Assembly: GCF_000241525.1 (NCBI RefSeq)
Contig: NZ_AHIL01000049.1
Span: 186,001-250,000, forward strand
Length of the DNA stretch: 64,000 bases
From: Comamonas testosteroni ATCC 11996
Lineage (GTDB): Bacteria; Pseudomonadota; Gammaproteobacteria; Burkholderiales; Burkholderiaceae_C
Direction: 5' to 3'
The notes beneath the pieces are model-generated. The model worked only from the letters and a program-made list of their open reading frames with translations, was not told where the DNA came from and did no database searches. Shown in pieces: positions 17,107 to 26,614 of this stretch. The position numbers and the translations under genes were made by a program. Positions within the stretch are counted from its first letter, which is position 1; every line of letters starts with the position of its first letter.

Positions 17107-18228
17107 ATGCCCGAATTCGCACCATTGCCCCTATCCGCCAGCACGCCACCGCATCCATCGCTGTGCTGGGACATCTTCTGCCAGGTCATAGACAACTTTG
17201 GCGACGTGGGGGTGTGCTGGCGCACGGCCGCAGAACTGGCCGCACGCGGCCAGCAGGTACGCCTGTGGATGGACGATGCCAGCGCCCTGCAATGGATGGC
17301 CCCTCAGCCCTGGCCGCCGGGCTTGAGCGTGCATGCCTGGCCCGCGCAGGCTGCTGACATCCCTGCGCCAATCGGCGATGTGGTCGTCGAGGCCTTCGGA
17401 TGCGAGATTCCCGCAGCATTCGTGAGCGCCATTGCTGACAAGGCGTCGAAGAGCAAGCCCCCGGTCTGGATCAATCTCGAATATCTCTCGGCCGAAGACT
17501 ATGTGGAGCGCTGCCATCGCCTGCCCTCACGCATCATGAGCGGCCCCGCGTCCGGGCTGACACGCTGGTTCTTCTACCCCGGCTTTACGGCGGCAACCGG
17601 CTCACTGGTACGCGAGCAGAACCTGGCCGAGCGCCAGCAGGCCTTCATGGCCCAACGCGAGTCGTGGCGCCGCGCACAAGGCATTGAGCACGGCGAATGT
17701 GCCGTCTCGCTGTTTTGCTACGAGCCCGCCGCCCTGCCCCAGTTGCTCGCGCAGCTCTCGGACAAGCAGGCGCTCAATGCGAGGCTGCTCGTGACCCCCG
17801 GACGCGCCACGACGGCCGTGCAGGCGCTGCCCCAAGCGCAGCAGATGCAGCCGCTCTATCTGCCAGCCCGCCCTCAGGCCCGGTTCGACGAAATGCTCTG
17901 GGCCTGCGACCTGAATCTGGTGCGTGGCGAGGATTCCCTGGTACGTGCGCTCTGGGCCGGCCAGCCCATGGTCTGGCAGATCTACCCTCAGCATGACAAC
18001 GCCCACCACGACAAGCTGAACGCTTTTCTGGACTGGCTCCAGGCCCCGGACAGCCTCAGGCGCTTTCACCACACCTGGAATGGCATGACCGCACCGCAAA
18101 CATTGCCTTTGCTCAACCGACAAATGCTGGACGAATGGGCCTGCTGCATCAGGGCTGCACGCGCCAGATTGATGGAGCAAACCGAACTGATTGAGCAGCT
18201 TCAAGCTTTTGTCGCCGAAAAAAGCTAA
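17107..18228 (+). CDS. earP: EF-P arginine rhamnosyltransferase EarP
   Basis: A 373-residue cytoplasmic glycosyltransferase (GT-B fold) that attaches rhamnose from dTDP-L-rhamnose to an arginine of elongation factor P. Family hallmarks are the N-terminal WDIFCQVIDNFGDVGVCWR with the catalytic Asp region, and the nucleotide-binding C-terminal part with NLVRGEDSLVRALWAGQPMVWQIY. The target gene efp follows 194 bases downstream, and its product has the required Arg32. It starts almost directly after the LysR gene, which may be chance packing. Confidence 0.95.
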   Translation: MPEFAPLPLSASTPPHPSLCWDIFCQVIDNFGDVGVCWRTAAELAARGQQVRLWMDDASALQWMAPQPWPPGLSVHAWPAQAADIPAPIGDVVVEAFGCEIPAAFVSAIADKASKSKPPVWINLEYLSAEDYVERCHRLPSRIMSGPASGLTRWFFYPGFTAATGSLVREQNLAERQQAFMAQRESWRRAQGIEHGECAVSLFCYEPAALPQLLAQLSDKQALNARLLVTPGRATTAVQALPQAQQMQPLYLPARPQARFDEMLWACDLNLVRGEDSLVRALWAGQPMVWQIYPQHDNAHHDKLNAFLDWLQAPDSLRRFHHTWNGMTAPQTLPLLNRQMLDEWACCIRAARARLMEQTELIEQLQAFVAEKS

Positions 18229-18422
18229 AATCCACGTTTTGCCTCTCTGAGGGCAGTCGCAGCCGGTATGCCGAGCGATCTTGCTTTCGGGGTCGCGCCC
18301 CGCCGCGGTACATGCGGCAGGCCCCGCCGCCGCACCTTTGATGCGTTGCTTTCTCCAGCGACCATTGCGAACAGCTTGCCTGCCGTGTAGAGCGGCTCCA
18401 ACCTTTCAAACGCAAGCAAGCC

Positions 18423-18977
18423 ATGAAAATCGCTCAAGAAATCCGCGCAGGCAATGTGATCATGTTCGGCAAGGACCCCATGATCGTTCTGAAGACCGAA
18501 TACGCTCGTGGCGGCCGTGGCGCTGCTACCGTGCGCATGAAGCTCAAGAGCCTGATCGGCAACTTCGGCACGGAAAACGTGTTCAAGGCCGACGACAAGA
18601 TCGACAACGTGATCCTGGACAAGAAGGATTGCACCTACTCCTACTTCGCCGACCCCATGTACGTGTGGATGGACGAAGAGTTCAACCAGTACGAAGTCGA
18701 AGCCGAAAACATGGCTGACGCACTGAACTACCTGGAAGACGGCATGACTGCCGAAGTGGTGTTCTATGACGGCAAGGCCATCTCCGTCGAACTGCCCACC
18801 ACCATCGTGCGCGAAATCACCTGGACCGAGCCCGCCGTCAAGGGCGACACCTCCGGCAAGGTTCTGAAGCCCGCCAAGATCGCTACCGGCTTCGAAGTGG
18901 CCGTGCCCCTGTTCGTGTCCCAGGAAGACAAGATCGAAATCGACACCCGCACCGGCGAATACCGCAAGCGCGTGTAA
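18423..18977 (+). CDS. efp: elongation factor P
   Basis: A 184-residue factor that enters the ribosomal E site and rescues stalling at polyproline stretches. Three beta-barrel domains; the modified loop reads [15 protein letters not shown] with Arg at position 32 instead of the lysine used by EpmA-type EF-P, matching the adjacent EarP. The last residues [16 protein letters not shown] and [11 protein letters not shown] are typical. Codon use is strongly biased to preferred GC codons, as expected for an abundant protein. A terminator follows at 19012. Confidence 0.98.
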   Translation: MKIAQEIRAGNVIMFGKDPMIVLKTEYARGGRGAATVRMKLKSLIGNFGTENVFKADDKIDNVILDKKDCTYSYFADPMYVWMDEEFNQYEVEAENMADALNYLEDGMTAEVVFYDGKAISVELPTTIVREITWTEPAVKGDTSGKVLKPAKIATGFEVAVPLFVSQEDKIEIDTRTGEYRKRV

Positions 18978-19011
18978 TGTGGCGGCAGCTGCCGCAGCTG
19001 CTCCCCCAGAA

Positions 19012-19039
19012 AAAAGGCTTCCTTCGAGAAGCCTTTTTT
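19012..19039 (+). terminator. terminator of efp
   Basis: AAAAGGCTTC-CTTC-GAAGCCTTTTTT type hairpin with a T run. Confidence 0.85.
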
Positions 19040-19143
19040 CATTTCCGCCGCCGGCAGCGGGATTACGCCAGCCCCCGTCATCCGCCGCGACGCGCAAAAC
19101 CGCTTCAGTCTGTGCAAGACTAAGGGCAGTCCATCCACTCCCA

Positions 19144-19899
19144 ATGCCAATGACGCACTCCCTGCCCTGGCTGCAGCCCGAACAAGAATTCCCCCCCATT
19201 GATCAGACCTGGGGCGAGCGGGATCCCATTCCCGGACTGCTGGCCGCCGGCAATACGCTTGATGCAGCACGTCTTCGCACGGCTTACAGCCAAGGCATTT
19301 TCCCGTGGTTCAGCGAGGGACAGCCGGTGCTCTGGTGGTCTCCCAACCCGCGCATGGCCCTGCATCCCGACGAGTTTCGCCTGCACCGCAGCCTGCGCAA
19401 GAGACTGCAGAAATTTCGCAACGATCCGCACTGTGAAATTCGCATCGACAGCGCTTTTGCCACGGTGATGCAGCATTGCGCCCAGACCCCTCGCGACGGA
19501 CAGAACGGTACCTGGATTGTGCAGAGCATCGTCGATGCCTATACCGAACTGCATCAGCAAGGCGCTGCACATAGCGTGGAAACCTGGATCGACGGCCAGC
19601 TGGCAGGCGGCCTCTACTGCGTGGCGCTTGGCAAAGCGGTGTTTGGCGAATCCATGTTCGCCCTGCAAACCGATGCTTCCAAGATCGCACTGTCGGCACT
19701 GGTGGCCCTGTGCAGGGCTCATCAGGTGCCGCAGATCGACTGCCAGCAGGCCACGGCACACCTTTCCTTCATGGGCGCACGAGAGATCACCAGAGCACAA
19801 TTTGCCCGGACTGTTCAAGCCCAGGCGCAGCTGCCTGATATGCAGTGGCAATTCAGCCCCATATACTGGGAGCAGTTGCTAAGCCACAGTGAAGCTTGA
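19144..19899 (+). CDS. aat: leucyl/phenylalanyl-tRNA-protein transferase
   Basis: A 251-residue enzyme that adds Leu or Phe from tRNA to proteins with N-terminal Lys or Arg, marking them for ClpS/ClpAP degradation. Family motifs are visible: [57 protein letters not shown] and the substrate-pocket region near the end. Starts at 19144 and 19150 are both possible; the frame upstream to 18979 overlaps the efp terminator and is rejected. The next gene, bpt, begins at the stop. Confidence 0.95.
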   Translation: MPMTHSLPWLQPEQEFPPIDQTWGERDPIPGLLAAGNTLDAARLRTAYSQGIFPWFSEGQPVLWWSPNPRMALHPDEFRLHRSLRKRLQKFRNDPHCEIRIDSAFATVMQHCAQTPRDGQNGTWIVQSIVDAYTELHQQGAAHSVETWIDGQLAGGLYCVALGKAVFGESMFALQTDASKIALSALVALCRAHQVPQIDCQQATAHLSFMGAREITRAQFARTVQAQAQLPDMQWQFSPIYWEQLLSHSEA

Positions 19900-19927
19900 C
19901 GCACCGCATCTGCAGCCGAGTCCGATC

Positions 19928-20698
19928 ATGACGCACCCGAACGATCTCCCGCTACATGCCCTGCAGTTCTATGCCACGGCAGCCTATCCCTGCAGCTACC
20001 TGCCGGGCCGGCTGGCACGTTCTCAGGTCGCCACACCCAGTCACCTGATTCAGAACACCACCTATTCGGAACTGGTCACGCTGGGCTTCAGGCGCAGCGG
20101 CATGTTCACCTACCGCCCCTATTGCGATGGCTGCAAGGCCTGCGTTCCCCTGCGAATTCTGGCGCAGGAGTTCCGCCCCAGCCGCAGCCAGCGGCGCGCT
20201 GCAAAAGAGCATGGGCAACTTGTCGCCTCCATTCAGCGCCTGCACTACTCCGACGAGCATTACCAGCTCTACCTACGCTACCAGCAGCACCGCCACAGCG
20301 GCGGCGGCATGGACAACGACAGCGTGGACCAGTACACGCAGTTTCTGCTGCAAAGCAGAGTCAACTCCCGATTGGTCGAATTCCGCGAGCCGGGCACAGA
20401 CGGTCAGCCCGGCACACTCAAAATGCTCTCCATTCTGGATGTACTGGAGGACGGGCTGTCGGCGGTCTACACCTTCTACGACCCGGAAGACCACGCCAGC
20501 TACGGCACCTTCAATGTGCTGTGGCAAATCCAGCAGGCGAAAGCCATGAACCTGCCTTATGTCTATCTTGGTTACTGGATCTCCGAGAGCCAGAAGATGC
20601 GCTACAAGGCCAGCTTTCTGCCACATGAGATTCGCCAGGGCGAGCTATGGCAACGCGTAGACAGGCAGAGCATTGTGCGCTCGCAAATTGAAGAGTGA
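19928..20698 (+). CDS. bpt: Asp/Glu leucyltransferase (arginyltransferase family)
   Basis: A 256-residue N-degron enzyme of the bacterial Bpt/ATE family: it transfers leucine from tRNA to N-terminal Asp or Glu. The N-terminal cysteine cluster is present (YPCSYL and [11 protein letters not shown]), as is the C-terminal [16 protein letters not shown] motif. The start could also be GTG 19889, overlapping aat; ATG 19928 is closer to the family start. Translationally linked to aat, so the cell treats basic and acidic N-degrons from one transcript. Confidence 0.93.
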   Translation: MTHPNDLPLHALQFYATAAYPCSYLPGRLARSQVATPSHLIQNTTYSELVTLGFRRSGMFTYRPYCDGCKACVPLRILAQEFRPSRSQRRAAKEHGQLVASIQRLHYSDEHYQLYLRYQQHRHSGGGMDNDSVDQYTQFLLQSRVNSRLVEFREPGTDGQPGTLKMLSILDVLEDGLSAVYTFYDPEDHASYGTFNVLWQIQQAKAMNLPYVYLGYWISESQKMRYKASFLPHEIRQGELWQRVDRQSIVRSQIEE

Positions 20699-20796
20699 CG
20701 CCACAAAAAACAGCACATGGATATATGAGCGGATGACATGGCTGCACGGCTGCAGCACCGCTAGAATGCCCTCATCCCGCAAAGTATCTCCAACGC

Positions 20797-21630
20797 ATGA
20801 AAAAAGACGACCTATCGGCCTCCGCAAAGCCCAGCGTCCAGGTTCTGGAACGCATGTTCACGTTGATCGACGTGCTGGCATCGCGTGAGGAAGCGGTTTC
20901 TTTGAAGGAGATCAGCGAACGCACAGGCCTGCATCCATCGACCACGCACCGCATCCTCAATGACCTTGCACTGGGCCGCTTTGTGGATCGTCCCGAATCG
21001 GGCAGTTACCGTCTGGGCATGCGCTTTCTGGAACTGGGCAACCTGGTCAAGGCCCGGCTGAATGTGCGTGAAGTGGCGCTGACGCCCATGCGCCAGCTCT
21101 ACAAGCAGATTCAGCAGCCCATCAGCCTGTCCGTGCGCCAGGGCGACGAGATTGTGTATGTGGAACGCGCCTACAGCGAGCGCTCGGGCATGCAGGTGGT
21201 ACGCGCCATTGGCGGCCATGCTCCTTTGCATCTGACCTCCAACGGCAAGCTGTTCCTGGCGGCCGATGACTCCCAGCAGGTACGCGCCTACGCCATGCGC
21301 ACCGGCCTGCCGGGCAAGACCCATTTCAGCATCACCCAGCTGGGTGATCTGGAACATGAGCTGGCCAAGGTACGCCAATACGGCATTGCCCGCGACAACG
21401 AAGAGCTGGAATTGGGCGTGCGCTGCATGGCCGCCGGCATTTACGACGACCAGAGCAAGCTGATTGCGGGCCTGTCCATCTCTGCCCCGGCCGACCGGCT
21501 CGATGAGAGCTGGGCCCCCAGGCTGCAGGCCACGGTGCAGGAGATTTCCGTGGCCCTGGGCTTCAGCGGCACACGCCCGGCCCCGGCTCAGGCCGCCCCC
21601 AATCCCTACAGCCGCAGCCAGCACAGTTGA
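20797..21630 (+). CDS. IclR-family transcriptional regulator
   Basis: A 277-residue regulator. The N-terminal winged helix-turn-helix covers about 13-75 (SVQVLERMFTLIDVLAS, LKEISERTGLHPSTTHRIL), and the GAF-like effector domain about 90-260 (APLHLTSNGKLFLA, IARDNEELELGVRCMAAGIYD). A Pro/Ala-rich tail ends it. The effector is likely a small carbon compound, not identifiable. It stands alone between bpt and the converging pbpG-like gene; a shared bidirectional terminator lies between the two stops. Confidence 0.88.
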   Translation: MKKDDLSASAKPSVQVLERMFTLIDVLASREEAVSLKEISERTGLHPSTTHRILNDLALGRFVDRPESGSYRLGMRFLELGNLVKARLNVREVALTPMRQLYKQIQQPISLSVRQGDEIVYVERAYSERSGMQVVRAIGGHAPLHLTSNGKLFLAADDSQQVRAYAMRTGLPGKTHFSITQLGDLEHELAKVRQYGIARDNEELELGVRCMAAGIYDDQSKLIAGLSISAPADRLDESWAPRLQATVQEISVALGFSGTRPAPAQAAPNPYSRSQHS

Positions 21631-21692
21631 ATACAGGGGCGTCTCTCGCAATCCGCAAAAGGGCTGGAATGCCCTTTCAGGTGTAGACCCAA

Positions 21693-21722
21693 TAAAAAAG
21701 CGCTACCTGGGTAGCGCTTTTT
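21693..21722. terminator. bidirectional terminator
   Basis: AAAAAAGCGCTACC and GGTAGCGCTTTTT arms with A and T runs on the two sides; it serves the IclR gene and the converging peptidase gene. Confidence 0.85.
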
Positions 21723-21740
21723 GACTGGACCTTTACCTGC

Positions 21741-22955
21741 TTAGCCCCTGATACGGCTTGCAATCGTATTGCTGGCGGTGGGTCCCTTGCTTTCCATCCA
21801 GTGGCGCACACGCTCGGCATCCGCCAGACGGCTGAACTTGCCGGCAGAATCCAGGAACACCATGATCAGCTTGCGCCCGGCCACATGGGCCTGCATCACA
21901 AGGCAGCGTCCAGCTTCGGAGATATAGCCGGTCTTTTGCAGGCCAATATCCCAGTTGTCGCTCTTGACCAGACGGTTGGTGTTGTTGAACTGCAGCGTAC
22001 GGCGACCGACGGCCACTTCATAACCGGGCGATGTGGAGTATTCGCGCATCAACGGATCCGCGTGGGCCACCGCCACCAGGCGCGCCAGGTCACGTGCGCT
22101 GGACTGGTTGCTGCTGGACAGGCCGGTGGGCTCGACATAGCGCGTGTCCTTCATGCCCAGCTGCAGCGCCTTGGAGTTCATCAGTTGCACAAACTGCGCC
22201 AGACCGCCGGGATAGGTGCGTCCCAGGGCATGGGCAGCACGGTTCTCGCTGGACATCAGCGCCAGATGCATCATCTCGGCACGCGTCAAGGTGGTACCGA
22301 CACGCAGGCGAGAGCTGCTGTGCTTTTCGGTATCCACATCGTCCTGCGTGATGGTGATCATCTCGTCCATGGGCAGCCGAGCCTGAGAGATCAGCAGACC
22401 CGTCATCAGCTTGGTCAGCGAAGCAATCGGCAGCACTGCCTGATCGTTCTTGCTCAGCAGCACCTCATGTGTGTCCTGGTCGATCACATAAGCCACGCTG
22501 CTTTGCAGATCCAGGGGATCCGAGACGGAGTGAAGACCCGCCATCTGCCCATAGGACAGGCGTGCGGGCTCGACCGCCGTGGCAGCTGCGGCCGCCGCAA
22601 CCGCAGCGCCAGCCGCTCCTGCCCTGGCCAGACGCTTCTTGCCGCCGCTCTTCTCGTCTCTTTCGGCCTTGGCTGCTAGGACAGTCTTTCCGCCCTTCTT
22701 GCTTGCAAGCTTGGCGTCTGCCTTTTCCGGCTTGCCTTTGGCAACCTTTGCGCTTTTGGGCTGCGCTGCAGCTCGAACCTTGCCAGCCGGCTCCTTGGCC
22801 GCTTTCTTAGCCGAAGCCGCAGCAGCCACGGGCTTTTTGGAGTCTTTTTTGGGCGCTGCCGCATGTGCTGCCGGAGCAGCCAGAGCGCAGCTCAACAGAG
22901 CCAAAGACACCACCTGAGTGAGTTTTGCAAGGCGAAATGGACGCAGCAGCTGCAT
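21741..22955 (-). CDS. pbpG: D-alanyl-D-alanine endopeptidase (PBP7-like)
   Basis: A 404-residue periplasmic penicillin-binding protein of the S11 family that cuts peptidoglycan cross-links or trims D-Ala. The three active-site motifs are complete: S179-x-x-K182 (SLTK), S236-E-N238 and K341-T-G343. An N-terminal signal peptide ends near residue 32. Between it and the catalytic domain is an unusual stretch of about 90 residues rich in Lys and Ala (33-112), histone H1-like, that could bind the anionic cell wall. Endopeptidase rather than carboxypeptidase function is inferred from length and similarity to PbpG. Confidence 0.88.
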   Translation of the reverse strand: MQLLRPFRLAKLTQVVSLALLSCALAAPAAHAAAPKKDSKKPVAAAASAKKAAKEPAGKVRAAAQPKSAKVAKGKPEKADAKLASKKGGKTVLAAKAERDEKSGGKKRLARAGAAGAAVAAAAAATAVEPARLSYGQMAGLHSVSDPLDLQSSVAYVIDQDTHEVLLSKNDQAVLPIASLTKLMTGLLISQARLPMDEMITITQDDVDTEKHSSSRLRVGTTLTRAEMMHLALMSSENRAAHALGRTYPGGLAQFVQLMNSKALQLGMKDTRYVEPTGLSSSNQSSARDLARLVAVAHADPLMREYSTSPGYEVAVGRRTLQFNNTNRLVKSDNWDIGLQKTGYISEAGRCLVMQAHVAGRKLIMVFLDSAGKFSRLADAERVRHWMESKGPTASNTIASRIRG

Positions 22956-23067
22956 GCGATACTCCAGACAACAAGGTGTAAGGATTTAATTCAATCAAAA
23001 AAGTCGTGCAGTGACAAGCACTTGCACAACCTTCTCGATAATCTGAGTGAAATTATAAATCCAGCAG

Positions 23068-24606
23068 TCAACCTTGTGCTGCAACAACTTCCTGATTGCT
23101 ATGCAATTTGTTCAAAGCGCTCAGATAAGCCTTGGCCGAAGCGACCACAATATCGGGGTCAGCACCCACTCCGTTGACGACGCGACCACTGCGCTGCAGG
23201 CGCACCGTCACCTCGCCCTGACTCTCGGTTGAGCCGCTGATGGCATTGACGGAATACAGCACCATCTCAGCACCGCTCTTGACTTCGGACTCGATGGCCT
23301 TGAACGAGGCATCGACCGGGCCATTGCCCTCGGAGCTGGCCTTGATTTCCCGGCCTGCATTGCTGAAGACCACGCTGGCATGTGGGCGCTCACCTGTTTC
23401 ACTCTGCTGGGCCAGCGAAATGAACTGGAACTGATTGTCCTGGTGCTCCGCGCCTTCGGCATTCACCAGCGCCAGAATGTCCTCGTCAAAAATCTCGCTC
23501 TTTCGGTCCGCGAGCTCCTTGAAGCGCGTGAAGGCCTGGTTGATGGCAGCTTCGCTGTCCAGCTCCACCCCCAGCTCCTGCAGGCGCTGCTTGAAGGCGT
23601 TGCGGCCGCTGAGCTTGCCCAGCACGATCTTGTTGGCCGCCCAGCCCACATCCTCGGCACGCATGATTTCGTAGGTGTCACGTGCCTTGAGCACGCCATC
23701 CTGATGAATGCCGGAGGCATGGGCAAAGGCATTGGCCCCCACCACAGCCTTGTTGGGCTGCACCACAAAGCCCGTGGTCTGGCTGACCAGGCGGCTGGCG
23801 GCCACGATATGCTGGGTATCGATATTCACATCCAGACCGAAGTAGTCCTTGCGCGTCTTGATGGCCATGACCACTTCTTCGAGTGAGCAGTTACCCGCGC
23901 GCTCGCCCAGACCGTTGATGGTGCACTCGATCTGGCGCGCACCGCCGATCTTCACGCCCGCCAGCGAATTGGCAACCGCCATGCCCAGGTCGTTGTGGCA
24001 ATGCACGGACCAGACGGCCTTGTCGCTGTTGGGCACGCGCTCGCGCAGGTTGCGAATGAATTCGCCATAGAGCTCGGGAATCGCGTAACCCACGGTGTCG
24101 GGCACGTTGATGGTGGTTGCACCTTCCTTGATGACTGCCTCGATCACACGCGCCAGAAAATCGGGCTCGCTGCGATAGCCGTCCTCGGCACTGAACTCGA
24201 TGTCTTCAATGAGATTGCGCCCGAAGCGCACCGCCTGCTTGGCCTGCTCCAGCACCTGCTCGGGTGTCATGCGCAGCTTTTTCTCCATGTGCAGCGCACT
24301 GGTGGCGATGAAGGTGTGAATGCGAGCGCGGTTGGCCCCCTTCAACGACTCGGCCGCACGCGCGATGTCGCGATCGTTGGCGCGGGACAGCGAGCAGACT
24401 GTGGAGTCCTTGATGGCACGTGCAATGGTCTGGATGGACTCGAAGTCGCCATTGGATGCCGCAGCAAACCCCGCCTCGATCACATCGACCTTCAGACGCT
24501 CCAGCTGACGGGCAATGCGCAGCTTTTCATCGCGTGTCATGGAAGCGCCGGGCGACTGCTCGCCGTCACGCAAGGTGGTGTCAAAAATAATGAGCTGATC
24601 GGACAT
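23068..24606 (-). CDS. leuA: 2-isopropylmalate synthase, 512-residue type
   Basis: A 512-residue enzyme joining acetyl-CoA and 2-oxoisovalerate in the first committed step of leucine synthesis. The DRE-TIM barrel starts [18 protein letters not shown], with metal-binding [17 protein letters not shown]; the C-terminal allosteric domain that senses leucine follows from about residue 390. It differs from the 557-residue paralogue just upstream, so the cell has two forms. A terminator (24668-24703) separates them. In some bacteria similar genes act in other 2-oxoacid chain extension, so a related substrate cannot be excluded. Confidence 0.93.
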   Translation of the reverse strand: MSDQLIIFDTTLRDGEQSPGASMTRDEKLRIARQLERLKVDVIEAGFAAASNGDFESIQTIARAIKDSTVCSLSRANDRDIARAAESLKGANRARIHTFIATSALHMEKKLRMTPEQVLEQAKQAVRFGRNLIEDIEFSAEDGYRSEPDFLARVIEAVIKEGATTINVPDTVGYAIPELYGEFIRNLRERVPNSDKAVWSVHCHNDLGMAVANSLAGVKIGGARQIECTINGLGERAGNCSLEEVVMAIKTRKDYFGLDVNIDTQHIVAASRLVSQTTGFVVQPNKAVVGANAFAHASGIHQDGVLKARDTYEIMRAEDVGWAANKIVLGKLSGRNAFKQRLQELGVELDSEAAINQAFTRFKELADRKSEIFDEDILALVNAEGAEHQDNQFQFISLAQQSETGERPHASVVFSNAGREIKASSEGNGPVDASFKAIESEVKSGAEMVLYSVNAISGSTESQGEVTVRLQRSGRVVNGVGADPDIVVASAKAYLSALNKLHSNQEVVAAQG

Positions 24607-24667
24607 GGTGGGGACTCTCTATGTGATGGCGCCGGTAGACGCCTGTTTTGACTGGAGGATTGCCGAC

Positions 24668-24703
24668 AAAAAAGCCGGTGCGCTTTTGGCGACACCGGCT
24701 TTG
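24668..24703 (-). terminator. terminator between the two leuA genes
   Basis: AAAGCCGGTG and CACCGGCTTTTTT arms on the minus strand, directly after the 557-residue synthase stop. Confidence 0.8.
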
Positions 24704-24709
24704 AACCTT

Positions 24710-26383
24710 TTAAGCAGCTACCGCCTCTTCAGCGACAGCGGTAACGCGCTGTACTCCCGAGATGATGGCGCGCAACGAGGCGGAAACGATATTGGCATCC
24801 ACCCCTACGCCGTAGCAGACCTGAGCGTCATCCACGCGCAATTCCACATAGGCAATCGCCTTGGCATTCGCACCCTCGCCAATCGCATGCTCGGCATAGT
24901 TGAGCACGCGCACATTGCGACCGACGTTAGCCGACAACGCCTGCACGAAGGCATCAATGGGGCCCGTACCTTCGCCTTCCAAAAAATACTTTTCTCCGGC
25001 GATCTCGATGTGGGAAGTCATATTGACCACCCCATCTGCCTCGCTCAGGCGATATTGAGGCGCCTTGACGGTGTTGACTCCATATTCGCGCTGGAACAGC
25101 TCCCACAGATCCGCAGCTGACAACTCCTTGCCGCTGGCATCCATCTCGCGCTGCACGACCTGGCTGAATTCGATCTGCAGGCGGCGGGGCAGCTGAAGTC
25201 CGTATTCGCTCTCGAGCAGATAGGCAATGCCGCCCTTGCCCGACTGGCTGTTCACGCGAATCACTGCCTCATAGCTGCGGCCCAGATCCTTGGGATCGAT
25301 GGGCAGATAAGGCATATCCCAGATATCGCCTTCCTTGTGGGCGGCGAAAGCCTTCTTGATGGCGTCCTGGTGGGAGCCGGAGAAGGAGGTGTAGACCAAG
25401 TCACCCACGTAAGGATGACGAGGATGCACGGGCAACTGGTTGCAATGCTCGACCGTTGCGCGGATATCGTCGATGTCGGAGAAATCCAGGCCGGGGTTCA
25501 CGCCCTGGATATACATATTGAGCGCCACATTCACCACGTCCAGATTGCCGGTGCGCTCGCCGTTACCGAACAGGCAACCTTCCAGACGGTCCGCGCCAGC
25601 CATCAGGGACAGCTCGGCAGCCGCCGTTCCCGTGCCGCGGTCGTTATGCGGATGGACCGAGATCACCACGCTGTCACGGCGCTTGATGTTGCGATGTGTC
25701 CACTCCACCATGTCGGCAAAGATATTGGGCGTGGAGTGCTCCACCGTGGTGGGCAGGTTGATGATGCACTTGTTCTCGGGCGTGGGTTGCCAGACATCGG
25801 TGACGGCGTCGATCACGCGCTTGGAGAACTCCAGCTCGGTGTCCGAATACATTTCGGGCGAATACTGGAAAGTCCACTTGGTCTGGGGGTGCTGGGCCGC
25901 GATGTCCTTGAACATCTGCGCATTGGTCACCGCCAACTCCACAATCTCGTCTTCACTCATGTTCAGCACCACGCGGCGCATCACGGGAGCCGTGGCGTTG
26001 TAGAGATGGACAATCGCGCGGGGCACGCCTTCGAGCGCCTCGAAAGTGCGACGAATCAGGTGCTCACGCGCCTGGGTCAGCACCTGTACGGTCACGTCGT
26101 CGGGAATGCGGTTTTCCTCAATGAGCTTGCGCATGAAGTCGAACTCGATCTGCGAGGCCGAAGGAAAGCCGACTTCGATTTCCTTGAAGCCGATCTTCAC
26201 CAGTTGCTCGAACATGCGCACCTTGCGCTCGATGTCCATGGGCTCGATCAAGGCCTGGTTGCCGTCACGCAGATCCACGCTGCACCAGACCGGGGGCTTG
26301 GTGATGACCGCGTTGGGCCAGGTGCGATCGGTCAGACGCACGGGGGTGAAAGCGCGGTATTTGGTGGAAGGGTTTTGCAACAT
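24710..26383 (-). CDS. leuA: 2-isopropylmalate synthase, long (557-residue) type
   Basis: A 557-residue form resembling fungal and actinobacterial synthases rather than the short bacterial type. It begins with the extension [17 protein letters not shown], then [16 protein letters not shown], with metal-binding [11 protein letters not shown] and the [12 protein letters not shown] segment; the leucine-binding regulatory domain covers about 430-555. It is preceded by a leucine-rich leader peptide and attenuator, so it is likely the main, leucine-controlled gene for leucine synthesis here. It lies after pssA on the same strand. Confidence 0.94.
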   Translation of the reverse strand: MLQNPSTKYRAFTPVRLTDRTWPNAVITKPPVWCSVDLRDGNQALIEPMDIERKVRMFEQLVKIGFKEIEVGFPSASQIEFDFMRKLIEENRIPDDVTVQVLTQAREHLIRRTFEALEGVPRAIVHLYNATAPVMRRVVLNMSEDEIVELAVTNAQMFKDIAAQHPQTKWTFQYSPEMYSDTELEFSKRVIDAVTDVWQPTPENKCIINLPTTVEHSTPNIFADMVEWTHRNIKRRDSVVISVHPHNDRGTGTAAAELSLMAGADRLEGCLFGNGERTGNLDVVNVALNMYIQGVNPGLDFSDIDDIRATVEHCNQLPVHPRHPYVGDLVYTSFSGSHQDAIKKAFAAHKEGDIWDMPYLPIDPKDLGRSYEAVIRVNSQSGKGGIAYLLESEYGLQLPRRLQIEFSQVVQREMDASGKELSAADLWELFQREYGVNTVKAPQYRLSEADGVVNMTSHIEIAGEKYFLEGEGTGPIDAFVQALSANVGRNVRVLNYAEHAIGEGANAKAIAYVELRVDDAQVCYGVGVDANIVSASLRAIISGVQRVTAVAEEAVAA

Positions 26384-26449
26384 GGTGAGTCTCTTTAGTC
26401 GAAATTAGAGGAAATTGAACCCAGCTCCAGCGACGCCCAAAAGCAAAAA

Positions 26450-26475
26450 CGGCCCGTCGCTGATGCTACGGGCCG
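26450..26475 (-). terminator. attenuator terminator of leuA
   Basis: CGGCCCGT and ACGGGCCG arms around a ten-base loop, followed on the minus strand by TTTTTGCTTTT. It lies between the leader peptide stop and the leuA start. Its 5' arm can instead pair with ACGGGC at 26515-26520 at the end of the leader ORF. Confidence 0.85.
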
Positions 26476-26503
26476 CCAAGTAGGGTGTGTTTGTACGCGC
26501 GCG

Positions 26504-26557
26504 CTACTTTCTCTGCCCGTTGGACATTAGTAGTAGAGCTAGCGACAGGTTTTGCAT
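26504..26557 (-). CDS. leuL: leucine leader peptide of leuA
   Basis: A 17-residue ORF, MQNLSLALLLMSNGQRK, with five leucines in positions 4 to 10. Four are the rare CTA codon (three of them consecutive), which is unusual in this GC-rich genome and makes translation sensitive to charged tRNA-Leu. The last codons overlap ACGGGC (26515-26520), which can pair with GCCCGT in the terminator's 5' arm. Also present is AAGTAG (26504-26509) pairing with CTACTT (26478-26483). This is the classic layout of ribosome-mediated attenuation. Only a weak ribosome binding site (GTGAG) is visible. Confidence 0.8.
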   Translation of the reverse strand: MQNLSLALLLMSNGQRK

Positions 26558-26614
26558 GCGGCTCACTTTAACACAAGAAAAGTTGACAGGGCCAGGATTT
26601 TTTCGACGAAGGTT

